Shown piece after piece: positions 43,801-52,073 of a stretch of 64,000 nucleotides of DNA. Origin of the DNA: Mariniphaga sp. (GTDB taxonomy: Bacteria; Bacteroidota; Bacteroidia; Bacteroidales; Prolixibacteraceae); NCBI GenBank assembly GCA_024636975.1, contig JAGXGA010000055.1, positions 248,001-312,000 of the forward strand. The letters are read 5' to 3'. A model generated the notes under the pieces. That model was not told the DNA's origin. It did not search any database and saw nothing but the letters and a program-made list of their open reading frames with translations. Made by a program: the position numbers and the translations under genes. The number at the start of each line of letters is the position of its first letter. The first letter of the stretch is position 1.

Positions 43801-46800
43801 CGACTTGGGACCGGTATTTAGCTGGCCCCGCTTATTGCGGATACCCATCATAACTACCTGTACACTACCCAGGTTGGGGCTACCTTTAATTTTTATCCTG
43901 TTCTTATCCTTGTTCCAGCCTCTATGCACAGTTTCAAAAACGTCCTGAATGCCAAGTTCTGAACCTGCCCGGCGCATCTCGGCATTCCGATCGAGTTTGA
44001 CATTTGTAAAGACTTCAAGTGGAATATCCAGCCGGTTTTCATCGGGCCATACCATATAACGGTCCCCTTCAATTTCACCGTTATACCTTCCAGCGGGAGT
44101 AAGTTTCAGAGGAATTTCATATTCGTAGTAGTTGAAATTGTAATCCGACCCCATTCGTATAAAAAAATGAACTTCATCGTCTTCCAGCGGATACTCCGGG
44201 ATCTCTTCGGCATGAACTTCCAGTTTCAGTCGCTTATACCTTCTGAAGTCCATGAATAAAGATTTGTATGCAGCCCTTGCATCTCCCTGTTCAAGTTCGG
44301 TTACTTTAAGCACCATTGATTGTTCATTCAACTCACGCATCTGCGGATTTGCAGGATCAATAACCCGGCTGATTCCGGGAGGGAGAATATAATTAACGGG
44401 TTCCCTGCTGCCGTTTTCTTCGATATTTACTGCTGAAACATCAAAGGTGGCATTGGGAGATACAACTTCAGGATCGCCAATGTCACGGGTATAGCGGCGC
44501 CAGTCGGCACGCACCAGATCAAGTGTGGCAAAACGTAATATTACCGGTTCTTCGAATCCCCGCAGGTACATCCTCATAAACCGGATTGATTTAAAATCTC
44601 GTATATTCCCCAGAACCTGATCAGGGTTACGAACCGGAATTTTAAACTGGTACCATTTAACCTCTCCAACCTGACCATTCTTTAATTGCAGCCTGCTTTC
44701 CTTTATGTCAGTTATGTAATTATTTCCCAGTTGCATGTCTTCCTTCCTAAGGCTAACGCGGTACTGGTAGTATCTTTCATTTTCATTTAATGTATTATCG
44801 CTGTTGATATCTTCCATATCGGGGATCGAGGAAGCAGCCGTTGGATAAGATTCCGGCGACATTTCAGTAGTGGGTGAATTGCCTTCAGGGCTGTTAAAAT
44901 TAATATACCGTTGCAGGATTCCTAACTGTTGCTGATCGTAATCAGACCCCCGGTAGTAATGAAAATTGTCGGATGAAGGGTCGTTCAGAACGGATGCATA
45001 AACATCATCATAAACCAGGTCTCGCAACTGATTAAGATAATCGGCAAAAAATATCTGCTCCTCCTCATCCTGCAGCCCGTCAAGCCCAATATCCTGGAAC
45101 CTTCTCGCTTCGGGATCATTAACAAAGGCATTTACAAGCGACTGGAGTGTGGATACGCGCCCCCATACTGTTGTATCGGTATTGGTGGCCTGTTCTGTCG
45201 TTGGCAATCCCTGTTCAAATGACTTTCTTCCGTCTCGTAATATGTCTTCTGAAATATCTCCAAGGTTAAAGTAAAGATCTCCTCCTGTATGCATTCCCAG
45301 CGTATCATACACGTAGGGGTCCATCATCCAGAATTCGATGAATTCGATGTTGGCAGTTTCAAAGTCGCTGGTTTCAATCCTTCTCATGATACCTCCCCAC
45401 CTGGATTCGGGATCAGCCAATGTTCCGTCAGGCTCAACCCCTGCAGAATAACTTGACGGATTAGTATCGTAATTGTAAGGACCACGCTCTTCAGGATAGT
45501 AAGCAACATCAAGCACCGGAATGTTTGTAGGTGTTCCTACCGGCGCTTGTTTGGCCGGGAAAATTTCTTTTTCGAATACTTCACGTACAAAGTGATTCGA
45601 TTGGAGATCGGGATTATTGCGGATATGTTCGGGTGTTAAACTGTTGTTTCGGGCGAATAAAGGATCAACTACATACCATGCCAGTTTAGCCCTGTTGAAC
45701 CCGTATGCAAGCTGATTTGTAAGGTTCCCTTCTGGGAACAGTATGCTTTGTTGCTGCGGAGTACTGGCCAGTGCCCACGATTGTCGTGCTTTCAGATCGA
45801 TTGTGGTTTTTGTTCCTTCATAATCATCGATATATGCGTTGCCGCTTTCCTCTATTACACTCGAATGGCCGGGTATTAAACGGGCAATTTCAGCTTCCAC
45901 ATCAATGGTGGAAGGAGTATTAGTGCTGTAAAACGGTAAAGCATCAACAGCTTTAGTAAGGAAATTGCTTTGAGTAGAATAACGTAAATCCATTCCAACC
46001 ATAAGGTTTGAAATGGGATCTTCACCATAATCCACCTTTTGCGTTAAAGGCCTTTCCTGCATATAAAGTGCAGTTGCTCCTACGTTGAAATTGTCGGAAA
46101 AGGCATAATTGGCATGTGTACCAAGTAAGGTTTTCCGTTGCATTGAAAAGAGATCCTCACTTTCAGTAGAAACCTGGATAGGAGTTCCTGCTTCGAGCAA
46201 TGCCTGGTTTATAATTTTGACCCTTCCAAGAGTATAATCTACTGTATAATCTACATTCTCCATAAGCTCCCGGCCACCGGCTGTTACCTTAACCGATCCC
46301 TGGGCAAGATTAAGTGCACCAAGCGCAATATCCGATCCTGATGCTCCCTTATAGCTCCCAACCAGCCGGTATTTGTTATGTTCGGCATCCTGTTCCGCAT
46401 ATACCTGTGTTGAATCGTAGAGCGACTGAAAGGTATAGCGGTCAATAAGAGCAGGGTTTTGAAGCGAATCGGCCAGATGGCTGCCAAAAGGTTCCACAAC
46501 AGGGAAGATGATCCTTCCCCGGTTTGAATTAACTGTTATGCCCTCTATATAATCGAATACTCCATCGTTATAAGGGTCGAGCTGTTTGTTCAATTGATCC
46601 AGATTCATCACCTCCAGCAGGATATGCCCGTTAAGTCTTCCTTCCGGCAGGTAATTGATGTAAGTACCTGTGGAGTCGTTCTGGTAAACTATATTCAGGG
46701 AAAAATCCTGCGGCGTAAGCTGGTATGCATCCAGGTTATAAACGTTTTTCATCATCAGGTCCCAGGTAGGAAGATTGGGTGAAAGATTTGTTCCTTTTAG

Positions 46801-48327
46801 CAGCTTAAGTATCAGGGTACCTGGCGCTGCAACCCCATCGGTTGAAAATTCCCCTACCTGAAATACTTTGCCTCCTGAGGTGTAACTATATGCAACAGCC
46901 AGAACCTCATCGCTATTCAATGATGTATTCAATGAAATGTATCCCAGTCGTTCATTTACAGTAAATTCTGAGGGATTCAGCTTTCTGGCCTGCTCAATTT
47001 TTTCATAATCTTGTCCGCCCATAAATGATGTACCAAACTGGGCCAAAACATTGGTAATATTTTCGGTCGACCGGATTTCACTGTAGGTATTTGCCATTTC
47101 ATAATACAATCCATTGGCATCATTATGCGGAAAAATATTTTCAGGATAAGGCATTCCTGTTGTTTCCTGAAATGAAGTAATGTCGGTGTAAATATGAGGG
47201 TCATGTTCCCCAAGGTCCTGGAATGCAATAATATTTCTTGATTCAGTAAAATTACTTGATTTGTTGGTTACCCAGATTTCTATTTTATTGATTGTGACAG
47301 GGGATGTTGGAACCGCAGTATTTCTTAGCCATTGGTCATAGTTGTCGCGGAAATAATGAGAGAGAAAGAAGTGCCGGTTTGCATCGTAATTGGCAGCCGA
47401 AATTTCATAGTTGGTAATTTGTGCACCTCCCTCTGTCTCCATAGTCTGTGATTCGCCTTTATGCTGTGAAAACAAGGTGGTAAGAGTAAGTCGGCCAAAC
47501 TGCATTTCGGCTTTTACTCCAAACAGGTTTGAGGCCCCTGTTATTAGCGAACCGCTTAATGGCAAGGATACATTACCAGCTTCTATTCGCTTTATGATTT
47601 CATCCTCATCGCCTGTATACTCCAGGTTCATCTTATTTTCATAATCGAATGTGGCTTCTGTGTTATAATTCACCCGCATGTTCATTTTGGTGCCAATCTG
47701 GCCCATCACATTCATCTGAATTTTCTCATCGAAATCGAACGTTGGCACTTTCCTTAATCGTTCGGGTATAGCCGGGTTTTCCGTTGTATTTACCTGATAT
47801 CCGAAGCTTACTTCAACATATCCCTGTGGTTGTATATTTACCACATTTCCACCAAACACCCGGTTGAATGCTTCACCACCTACAGTAAGTTTTGGTATAA
47901 GTGAGCCGCGCTGGTCCATTTCATGAAGCCGGCTTCGCTGCCTCCAGTAATCCTGCACCGATTTTTGGAAGTCGTAATCTACATAATCATCAAGCGTCAT
48001 TGTCTGGGGAAGGCGGTAGTTCAGCCTGCCGATCTTTTCATAAAAGATGTATTGCCCTGTTTCCGGATCGTATTCAATTTCAAAGTTGATGTTGCTGGGT
48101 TTATTCAGAAATATTTTAACCGAATCCTGGGGCTGAATACCAAATGCGGGCTGATCCTGAAAGGGGAATGGCAATGTACCTGTGGTATCCACCCCTACTG
48201 TATCCTGAGGCTGAATAACCACATAATTCAACCTGCTGGCAGCCGCAAAACTGTTTCCGAAAAACAATGGCAGAACAAATAGCAGACAAAAAAAGTATGA
48301 CTTCTGAAAAAAACGGGCCAATTTCAT
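40810..48327 (-). CDS. sprA: T9SS outer-membrane translocon SprA
   Basis: A 2505-aa protein forming the very large beta-barrel through which T9SS cargo crosses the outer membrane. Signal peptide residues 1-30 (LFFGNSFAAA). The N-terminal region YVVIQPQDTVGVDTTG...IQPQDSVKIFLNKPSNINFEIEYDPETGQYIFYEKIGRLNYR and MTLDDYVDYDF is the SprA_N signature; it recurs as a QPQDSV-type repeat. The rest is beta-rich, with a low-complexity Gln-rich loop (DQQQQQPQ, near 42520) and a C-terminal strand NVGVSFRFTLAQ. Length agrees with known SprA (about 2400 aa). It starts 8 nt after ruvA, and the neighbouring ruvA is a conserved association in the phylum as I recall. Confidence 0.94.
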   Translation of the reverse strand: MKLARFFQKSYFFCLLFVLPLFFGNSFAAASRLNYVVIQPQDTVGVDTTGTLPFPFQDQPAFGIQPQDSVKIFLNKPSNINFEIEYDPETGQYIFYEKIGRLNYRLPQTMTLDDYVDYDFQKSVQDYWRQRSRLHEMDQRGSLIPKLTVGGEAFNRVFGGNVVNIQPQGYVEVSFGYQVNTTENPAIPERLRKVPTFDFDEKIQMNVMGQIGTKMNMRVNYNTEATFDYENKMNLEYTGDEDEIIKRIEAGNVSLPLSGSLITGASNLFGVKAEMQFGRLTLTTLFSQHKGESQTMETEGGAQITNYEISAANYDANRHFFLSHYFRDNYDQWLRNTAVPTSPVTINKIEIWVTNKSSNFTESRNIIAFQDLGEHDPHIYTDITSFQETTGMPYPENIFPHNDANGLYYEMANTYSEIRSTENITNVLAQFGTSFMGGQDYEKIEQARKLNPSEFTVNERLGYISLNTSLNSDEVLAVAYSYTSGGKVFQVGEFSTDGVAAPGTLILKLLKGTNLSPNLPTWDLMMKNVYNLDAYQLTPQDFSLNIVYQNDSTGTYINYLPEGRLNGHILLEVMNLDQLNKQLDPYNDGVFDYIEGITVNSNRGRIIFPVVEPFGSHLADSLQNPALIDRYTFQSLYDSTQVYAEQDAEHNKYRLVGSYKGASGSDIALGALNLAQGSVKVTAGGRELMENVDYTVDYTLGRVKIINQALLEAGTPIQVSTESEDLFSMQRKTLLGTHANYAFSDNFNVGATALYMQERPLTQKVDYGEDPISNLMVGMDLRYSTQSNFLTKAVDALPFYSTNTPSTIDVEAEIARLIPGHSSVIEESGNAYIDDYEGTKTTIDLKARQSWALASTPQQQSILFPEGNLTNQLAYGFNRAKLAWYVVDPLFARNNSLTPEHIRNNPDLQSNHFVREVFEKEIFPAKQAPVGTPTNIPVLDVAYYPEERGPYNYDTNPSSYSAGVEPDGTLADPESRWGGIMRRIETSDFETANIEFIEFWMMDPYVYDTLGMHTGGDLYFNLGDISEDILRDGRKSFEQGLPTTEQATNTDTTVWGRVSTLQSLVNAFVNDPEARRFQDIGLDGLQDEEEQIFFADYLNQLRDLVYDDVYASVLNDPSSDNFHYYRGSDYDQQQLGILQRYINFNSPEGNSPTTEMSPESYPTAASSIPDMEDINSDNTLNENERYYQYRVSLRKEDMQLGNNYITDIKESRLQLKNGQVGEVKWYQFKIPVRNPDQVLGNIRDFKSIRFMRMYLRGFEEPVILRFATLDLVRADWRRYTRDIGDPEVVSPNATFDVSAVNIEENGSREPVNYILPPGISRVIDPANPQMRELNEQSMVLKVTELEQGDARAAYKSLFMDFRRYKRLKLEVHAEEIPEYPLEDDEVHFFIRMGSDYNFNYYEYEIPLKLTPAGRYNGEIEGDRYMVWPDENRLDIPLEVFTNVKLDRNAEMRRAGSELGIQDVFETVHRGWNKDKNRIKIKGSPNLGSVQVVMMGIRNKRGQLNTGPKSVEVWVNEFRLSDFDESGGWAANARATTRLADLGSITVAGRTRSTGFGSISQNINSRALEDLNEIDVATSIDLGRFFPEKAGVRVPMFYGYSRSVRSPEYNPLEPDIKMEQSLERAESEQIRDSIKFIAQEMITRKSINFTNVRIEPQREQEKPRVWDPENFAVTYSYNEIFRRNVNTEFNLDKTYRGMFSYNYSSRPKLVEPFNKVKLLQKGPLKLIGDFNFYPLPTQISYRTDLSRRYHETQSRNITNPDFILPATYEKDFLWNRFFDLRYDITRSVKFDFSSRGTSRIDEPEGPMNRDMDDYQMRRDSILTNLYNLGRPTLYNHNVNVSYTLPINRIQMFNFLSATARYQGTFDWQAGPITADTIQLGNRVQNSRNIQLTGNANLQSLYNKVPYFQQLNQKFRRTGGSRYSMNRQTGTNRGQDQQQQQPQRKAEQTYQGNINLTANQPQIINHKLNTRKVKVTALDATGEPIRGRTSVIDANSVEFTPLADGGQGQVTVSGVPGDQSFFRDALDLTARMLIGIQTISVNYSINGGTVLPGYLPEPRLFGAGAYYPESDMFGNTLDPSFAPGMPFLAGWQDYNFARTAARNGWVTTDSTLNLPYLFTKNERLSVRTTVEPLPDLRIDVTAERSFSKNISEFYNYNTSTGEFNANSFTETGNFSMSTLTWGTAFFAMGKGEVHHSEAFEKFKDNRRIIAGRLAAQRDPNNGFGYDPSVPHGQFPTYPDGYGPNSVEVLVPAFLAAYQGKDAETISLGLFPSIKFIRPNWRIQYEGMVSKIPGLNRIIRSLNFTHAYRSSYNVGSFITNLNYQEQGDGFSYVRDISGNFITPYDFNSVNIMETFSPLINVDINWQGDFTSRGEIKKSRNLILAFANNQLTEILSDEYTVGLGYRFKQMDLIIKTKNSQQAYSNDLNLRADLSYRKNKTVLRKIVEDDDQITAGQSSFTIKTTADYMLSDRFQLRVFFDKILNNPFTQLSFPTSNTNVGVSFRFTLAQ

Positions 48328-48334
48328 TCCTGAT

Positions 48335-48916
48335 TTATAACCTTTTTAATGCTGTTTTTATTACGCGCTCAACAGTAGCATCCGGATTGTCCCTGATAAT
48401 TTTGGTAACAACTTTTTCTGCATCCTTTTTGGCGAATCCCAGCATGACTAATGCTGATAACGCTTCATTTTGCAGAGTATTGTCTGATGAAATCAAAAAT
48501 TGATTATTGTCGGTTATTTTGCCCAGTTTATCCTTCAAATCGATTATGATCCGCTGCGCAGTTTTTATGCCTATCCCCTTAACCCCCTTAAGCAGATCGG
48601 TATCCCCTTCTGCCACTGCTCCGGCTATTTCTTCCGGAGTTAACGATGACAACATCATTATGGCTGTTCCGGCTCCAACTCCGTTAACCGAAATTAGCAG
48701 GCGAAAAAGATCACGTTCGCGGACCTCGGCAAAACCATATAGAATGTGAGCATCTTCGCGTACAATCTGATGGAGTAAAAGGTGAACCTCCTCTTTTCGG
48801 TTTAACTTTGTGTAAGTATTCAGCGATATGTTTGCAATAAAACCAATACCGCCGGTTTCAACAATTATACTTGCAGGATTCAGACCGGCAACTTTTCCCC
48901 GGATAAATTCATACAT
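48335..48916 (-). CDS. ruvA: Holliday junction branch-migration protein RuvA
   Basis: Tetrameric junction-binding subunit of RuvAB; 193 aa. Domain I begins MYEFIRGKVAGLNPASIIVETGGIGF; two helix-hairpin-helix motifs follow (LFRLLISVNGVGAGTAIMMLSSL and LLKGVKGIGIKTAQRIIIDLKDKL); the C-terminal domain III (ALSALVMLGFAKKDAEKVV) contacts RuvB. No ruvB is adjacent. Lies between pdxA (11-nt gap) and sprA (7-nt gap). Confidence 0.96.
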   Translation of the reverse strand: MYEFIRGKVAGLNPASIIVETGGIGFIANISLNTYTKLNRKEEVHLLLHQIVREDAHILYGFAEVRERDLFRLLISVNGVGAGTAIMMLSSLTPEEIAGAVAEGDTDLLKGVKGIGIKTAQRIIIDLKDKLGKITDNNQFLISSDNTLQNEALSALVMLGFAKKDAEKVVTKIIRDNPDATVERVIKTALKRL

Positions 48917-48927
48917 GTCAAAGGCGT

Positions 48928-50028
48928 TTAATATTTTTGATCGTCGTCTTCGGCTTCTATATCAACACTTTCGTCTTCCTGGTTGGAATTTATATCGTAT
49001 TTCTTCAGGGGGTTTTTCGAAATTTCCTCATGAATTTTCCTGTTTCTATATATATCAATGGCAAGGTAGAGTGCCTGCCGGAAGGAATCAGGAGAGGCTT
49101 TATCTTCACCAGCCAGAGAGTAAGCAGTTCCATGAGCAGGAGAGGTTCTGACGAAAGGAAGCCCGGCAGTATAGTTTACTCCGCGCTCAAAAGATGCAAG
49201 CTTGAAGGGTATCAGGCCCTGGTCATGGTACATGGCTAAAATGGCATCAAACTTCCGGTAATCTTCTGAACCAAAAAAACCATCAGCAGGGTAAGGTCCC
49301 AATGCTATTAATCCTTCCTTCTTCGCCTGGATGATGGCTGGCAGAATAATATCATTTTCTTCTTTTCCAAGCAGCCCGTTATCGCCTGCGTGCGGATTTA
49401 AACCCAATACGGCAATCCGGGGACGGGAAATTGCAAAATCCTGTTGAAGTGCCTGGGAGATGATCCTGAGTTTCGAAAGGATGGTATCCCGTGTAATATA
49501 TTCAGCAACTTTAGAAATGGGCAGATGTGTTGTGACAAGACCAACCTTCATGATCTCACTCACCATAAGCATTAAATAATTCTTAGAATTGAAACGTTGG
49601 GCCAAAAATTCAGTATGCCCGGGAAAATTAAATTTTTCGCTTTGTATGTTGTCCTTATTAATCGGCGCAGTAACCAATACATCAATCAATCCCTCCTGTA
49701 AATCACTGACTGCCTTGTCGAGTGCCATATAAGAAGCTTCCCCGGCAATGGAGGTGGATTTTCCCAATTCAACGCGCGCATCATCGTCAATGCAATTAAG
49801 CACATGGGCTTTATTTGGCCCTGCTTCTCTTGGACTTTTTATATGATTGAGACTTAGGTTGTTTATATTCAATGCTTTCCGGTGATATGCAGCTACCTTT
49901 GGTGAACCGTATATAATAGGTGTGCACATTTCCATTATGCGCGGATCGAGCAATGTTTTCAATATTACTTCATAACTGATCCCGTTTATGTCGCCATGAG
50001 ATATTCCTACTTTTATTATATCTGTCAT
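48928..50028 (-). CDS. pdxA: 4-Hydroxythreonine-4-phosphate dehydrogenase
   Basis: Pyridoxal phosphate synthesis (DXP-dependent route), 366 aa. Motifs: KVGISHGDINGISYEVILKTL, VTAPINKDNIQSEKFNFPGHTEFLAQ with a metal His, THLPISKVAEYITRDTI, VLGLNPHAGDNGLLGKEE, AMYHDQGLIPFKLASFERGVNYTAGLPFVRTSPAHGTAYSLAGE. The C-terminus is extended by an acidic tail (DESVDIEAEDDDQ) not needed for catalysis. Slightly longer than the usual 330 aa because of that tail. Confidence 0.94.
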   Translation of the reverse strand: MTDIIKVGISHGDINGISYEVILKTLLDPRIMEMCTPIIYGSPKVAAYHRKALNINNLSLNHIKSPREAGPNKAHVLNCIDDDARVELGKSTSIAGEASYMALDKAVSDLQEGLIDVLVTAPINKDNIQSEKFNFPGHTEFLAQRFNSKNYLMLMVSEIMKVGLVTTHLPISKVAEYITRDTILSKLRIISQALQQDFAISRPRIAVLGLNPHAGDNGLLGKEENDIILPAIIQAKKEGLIALGPYPADGFFGSEDYRKFDAILAMYHDQGLIPFKLASFERGVNYTAGLPFVRTSPAHGTAYSLAGEDKASPDSFRQALYLAIDIYRNRKIHEEISKNPLKKYDINSNQEDESVDIEAEDDDQKY

Positions 50029-50086
50029 TCCTTGCTATTCTATGGTTTATTCTTAGTCTTTGAAAAAGAGACGCAAAGTTACGTTT

Positions 50087-51508
50087 TTAATTGAATAATT
50101 TCAAAAAGTTGTATAACAGGCGGATGCCAAAACCTGTTCCGCCAACCGGACGGTAGAAATCTTTTTCATGCAACCAGGCAACTCCTGCAATATCGAGATG
50201 TATCCAGGGGAATGAAGTGAAATGTTCCAGGAATTTGCCGGCAATGGAGGTTTGGCCTTCCCTCACACCAAGGTTGTTCAAATCGGCAATATTCGATTTT
50301 AGAGGTTTGGCGTATTCTTCCCATAGAGGCACTTCTACCATGCGCTCAAATGTTTTCTCTCCTGCCGTTTTTAATTTTTGCAGGTTTTCAGGACTGTTGC
50401 CCATGGCAATCATAGCATGAGAGCCGGCAATTATTTCTGCCGAACCGGTTAATGTTGCCACATCCACTACCAGGAGTGGGTTGAATTTACTGGCATAGCT
50501 GAGTGCGTCGGCAAGTAACAGGCGTCCTTCGGCATCGGTATTTTTTATTTCCACTGTAGTTCCATCGTACATAGTTACTATGTCTCCCGGAACGTATGCA
50601 TTTCCATCGGGCCGGTTATCGGTAGCAGGAATCAGGCCGATTACATGAACAGGAAGCTTGTTTTTTGCGGCTGCAAAAATTGTAGCCGCCACTACTGCCC
50701 CTCCTGCCATATCGCTTTTCATATAATCCATCGATTTAGGAGTCGGTTTAAGGCTCAGGCCTCCGGTGTCGTATACCACTCCTTTACCCACCAATACCAA
50801 TGGCTTTTCATTCAATGAATCCTGAGGTTTCCATTCCAGAATCGTAAAGGTGGGTGGGTCAATGCTGCCTTTATTCACGGCAAGCAAACCTCCCATCCGT
50901 AAGGCTTCAATCTTTTTCTTATTGAACACTTCAACTTTAAACCCGGCTTCGATTCCCAGTTCTTCTATCTCTTGCGAAAAACATTCGGCAGTTAAATACG
51001 AGAGCGGTTCATTTACAAGATCACGACCGTAAAATACTGCCTCAGCAAGCACGGTTAATTCTGTGATTTGATCCTGTGTTACTTGCTCATCAGCAATGTA
51101 TATACTGATGGGTTGATAATGGTATTTATCTTTTTTGTATTTATTAAAATCATATGCTGAAAGCAGGAAACCTTCAAGGAACGCAAGTGTGATATCAATG
51201 CCACTATGACCTGATATCTGAACTGCGTCAGTCTTCTCCTGTTTTACCAGGTTAAAAAACTTTGAACCAGCCTTGCGGGCTCCTTCAAGCCTGTAGCCGG
51301 GTTGCCCGTTGTTAGCGGTTTTACAGTAATAATTTATTAAAGGCGATTTGTATATCGCCCATTCATTTTCTTTCTCCAGTTTTCTAACCAGATAATCCTT
51401 ATCATTTTCATCAGGTAACGGTAATGAAACCGGTTCCAGTTCATCAAATAAAAAAGCCGTGGATATGCTCTTATTTAATTCCGATATTATTTCAACTTTT
51501 GGAAGCAT
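50087..51508 (-). CDS. M17 leucyl aminopeptidase
   Basis: A 473-aa cytosolic aminopeptidase with two metal ions. Signature NTDAEGRLLLADAL (about residues 317-330), metal ligands in LVGKGVVYDTGGLSLKP and YMKSDMAGGAVV, and the C-terminal IHLDIAGVAWL. The N-terminal domain is shorter and divergent, as in many Bacteroidota. Transcribed in the same direction as pdxA (58-nt gap) and divergent from the haem operon. Confidence 0.93.
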   Translation of the reverse strand: MLPKVEIISELNKSISTAFLFDELEPVSLPLPDENDKDYLVRKLEKENEWAIYKSPLINYYCKTANNGQPGYRLEGARKAGSKFFNLVKQEKTDAVQISGHSGIDITLAFLEGFLLSAYDFNKYKKDKYHYQPISIYIADEQVTQDQITELTVLAEAVFYGRDLVNEPLSYLTAECFSQEIEELGIEAGFKVEVFNKKKIEALRMGGLLAVNKGSIDPPTFTILEWKPQDSLNEKPLVLVGKGVVYDTGGLSLKPTPKSMDYMKSDMAGGAVVAATIFAAAKNKLPVHVIGLIPATDNRPDGNAYVPGDIVTMYDGTTVEIKNTDAEGRLLLADALSYASKFNPLLVVDVATLTGSAEIIAGSHAMIAMGNSPENLQKLKTAGEKTFERMVEVPLWEEYAKPLKSNIADLNNLGVREGQTSIAGKFLEHFTSFPWIHLDIAGVAWLHEKDFYRPVGGTGFGIRLLYNFLKLFN

Positions 51509-51625
51509 GGGTAAAAATTTTAGCTAAAAGTACTATTTTTCTTTTTTTTATAAATCAATTGCTTCCGGTGAGACAGATCAATTGAAAAAATTAACAATAA
51601 TGTTTTTATTTCCCCGGAGGTTAGC

Positions 51626-51633
51626 TATTTTTG
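51626..51633 (+). promoter_or_regulatory. Candidate -7 element of the haem/TonB operon
   Basis: TATTTTTG fits TAnnTTTG and is 23 nt before the ATG at 51657; TTT (51603-51605) sits at the -33 position with 20-nt spacing, one base off TTG. No Fur-like palindrome is recognised here. Confidence 0.45.
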
Positions 51634-51656
51634 CAGGTTTAAAAAACAAAAGCTGA

Positions 51657-52001
51657 ATGTTTACTTTCGGAATATTTTCAACTCATTTACCCTACATTGC
51701 TTTTGTATTATTCTATGGGTTTTTCTTCCTTGTTGGCATTGAGAAAGCTTCTGCCGGTGAAATGGGGGAAGGTGAAGGAATTATACCACATGTAATATCT
51801 GTGTCAGTTGATTATTATGCAGATGTTGATGACGATAACTTAGATAACTGCAATGCATACCACGAAACCATCAATTTTGAACAGATGCTTTTGTATGGAC
51901 ATAAGATAAAGTTGTTTTATTACTCCAATAGGTTTATAATAACATCTGATTATCGACATCCCTGGTTTTCCCGCCCTCCTCCTGTTGCCTTAATAGTATA
52001 A
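51657..52001 (+). CDS. Small exported protein, unknown function, leading the haem operon
   Basis: A 114-aa protein. Residues 11-32 are strongly hydrophobic (YIAFVLFYGFFFLVGIEKASA), a signal peptide or anchor. The rest is acidic then aromatic (VDYYADVDDDNLDNCNAYHE), ending in HPWFSRPPPVALIV. I recognise no family. It lies 72 nt before the TonB receptor, first behind the candidate promoter, so it is probably translated with the operon. Acidic/His/Tyr residues could bind metal or porphyrin, which is speculation. Confidence 0.5.
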   Translation: MFTFGIFSTHLPYIAFVLFYGFFFLVGIEKASAGEMGEGEGIIPHVISVSVDYYADVDDDNLDNCNAYHETINFEQMLLYGHKIKLFYYSNRFIITSDYRHPWFSRPPPVALIV

Positions 52002-52073
52002 AGGAAATAGCTTAATTATGCCTTTCCGGGAGTTTATCTGTAAAAGGCAATATTTTTCTTATTCAAAAATATC

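Noticed and set aside
40810-48327. Long open frames opposite sprA (for example 42223-42675 and 47923-48282, plus strand)
   Set aside because: They lie wholly within the coding sequence of a certain gene, have no start context or homology pattern, and mirror its codon structure.
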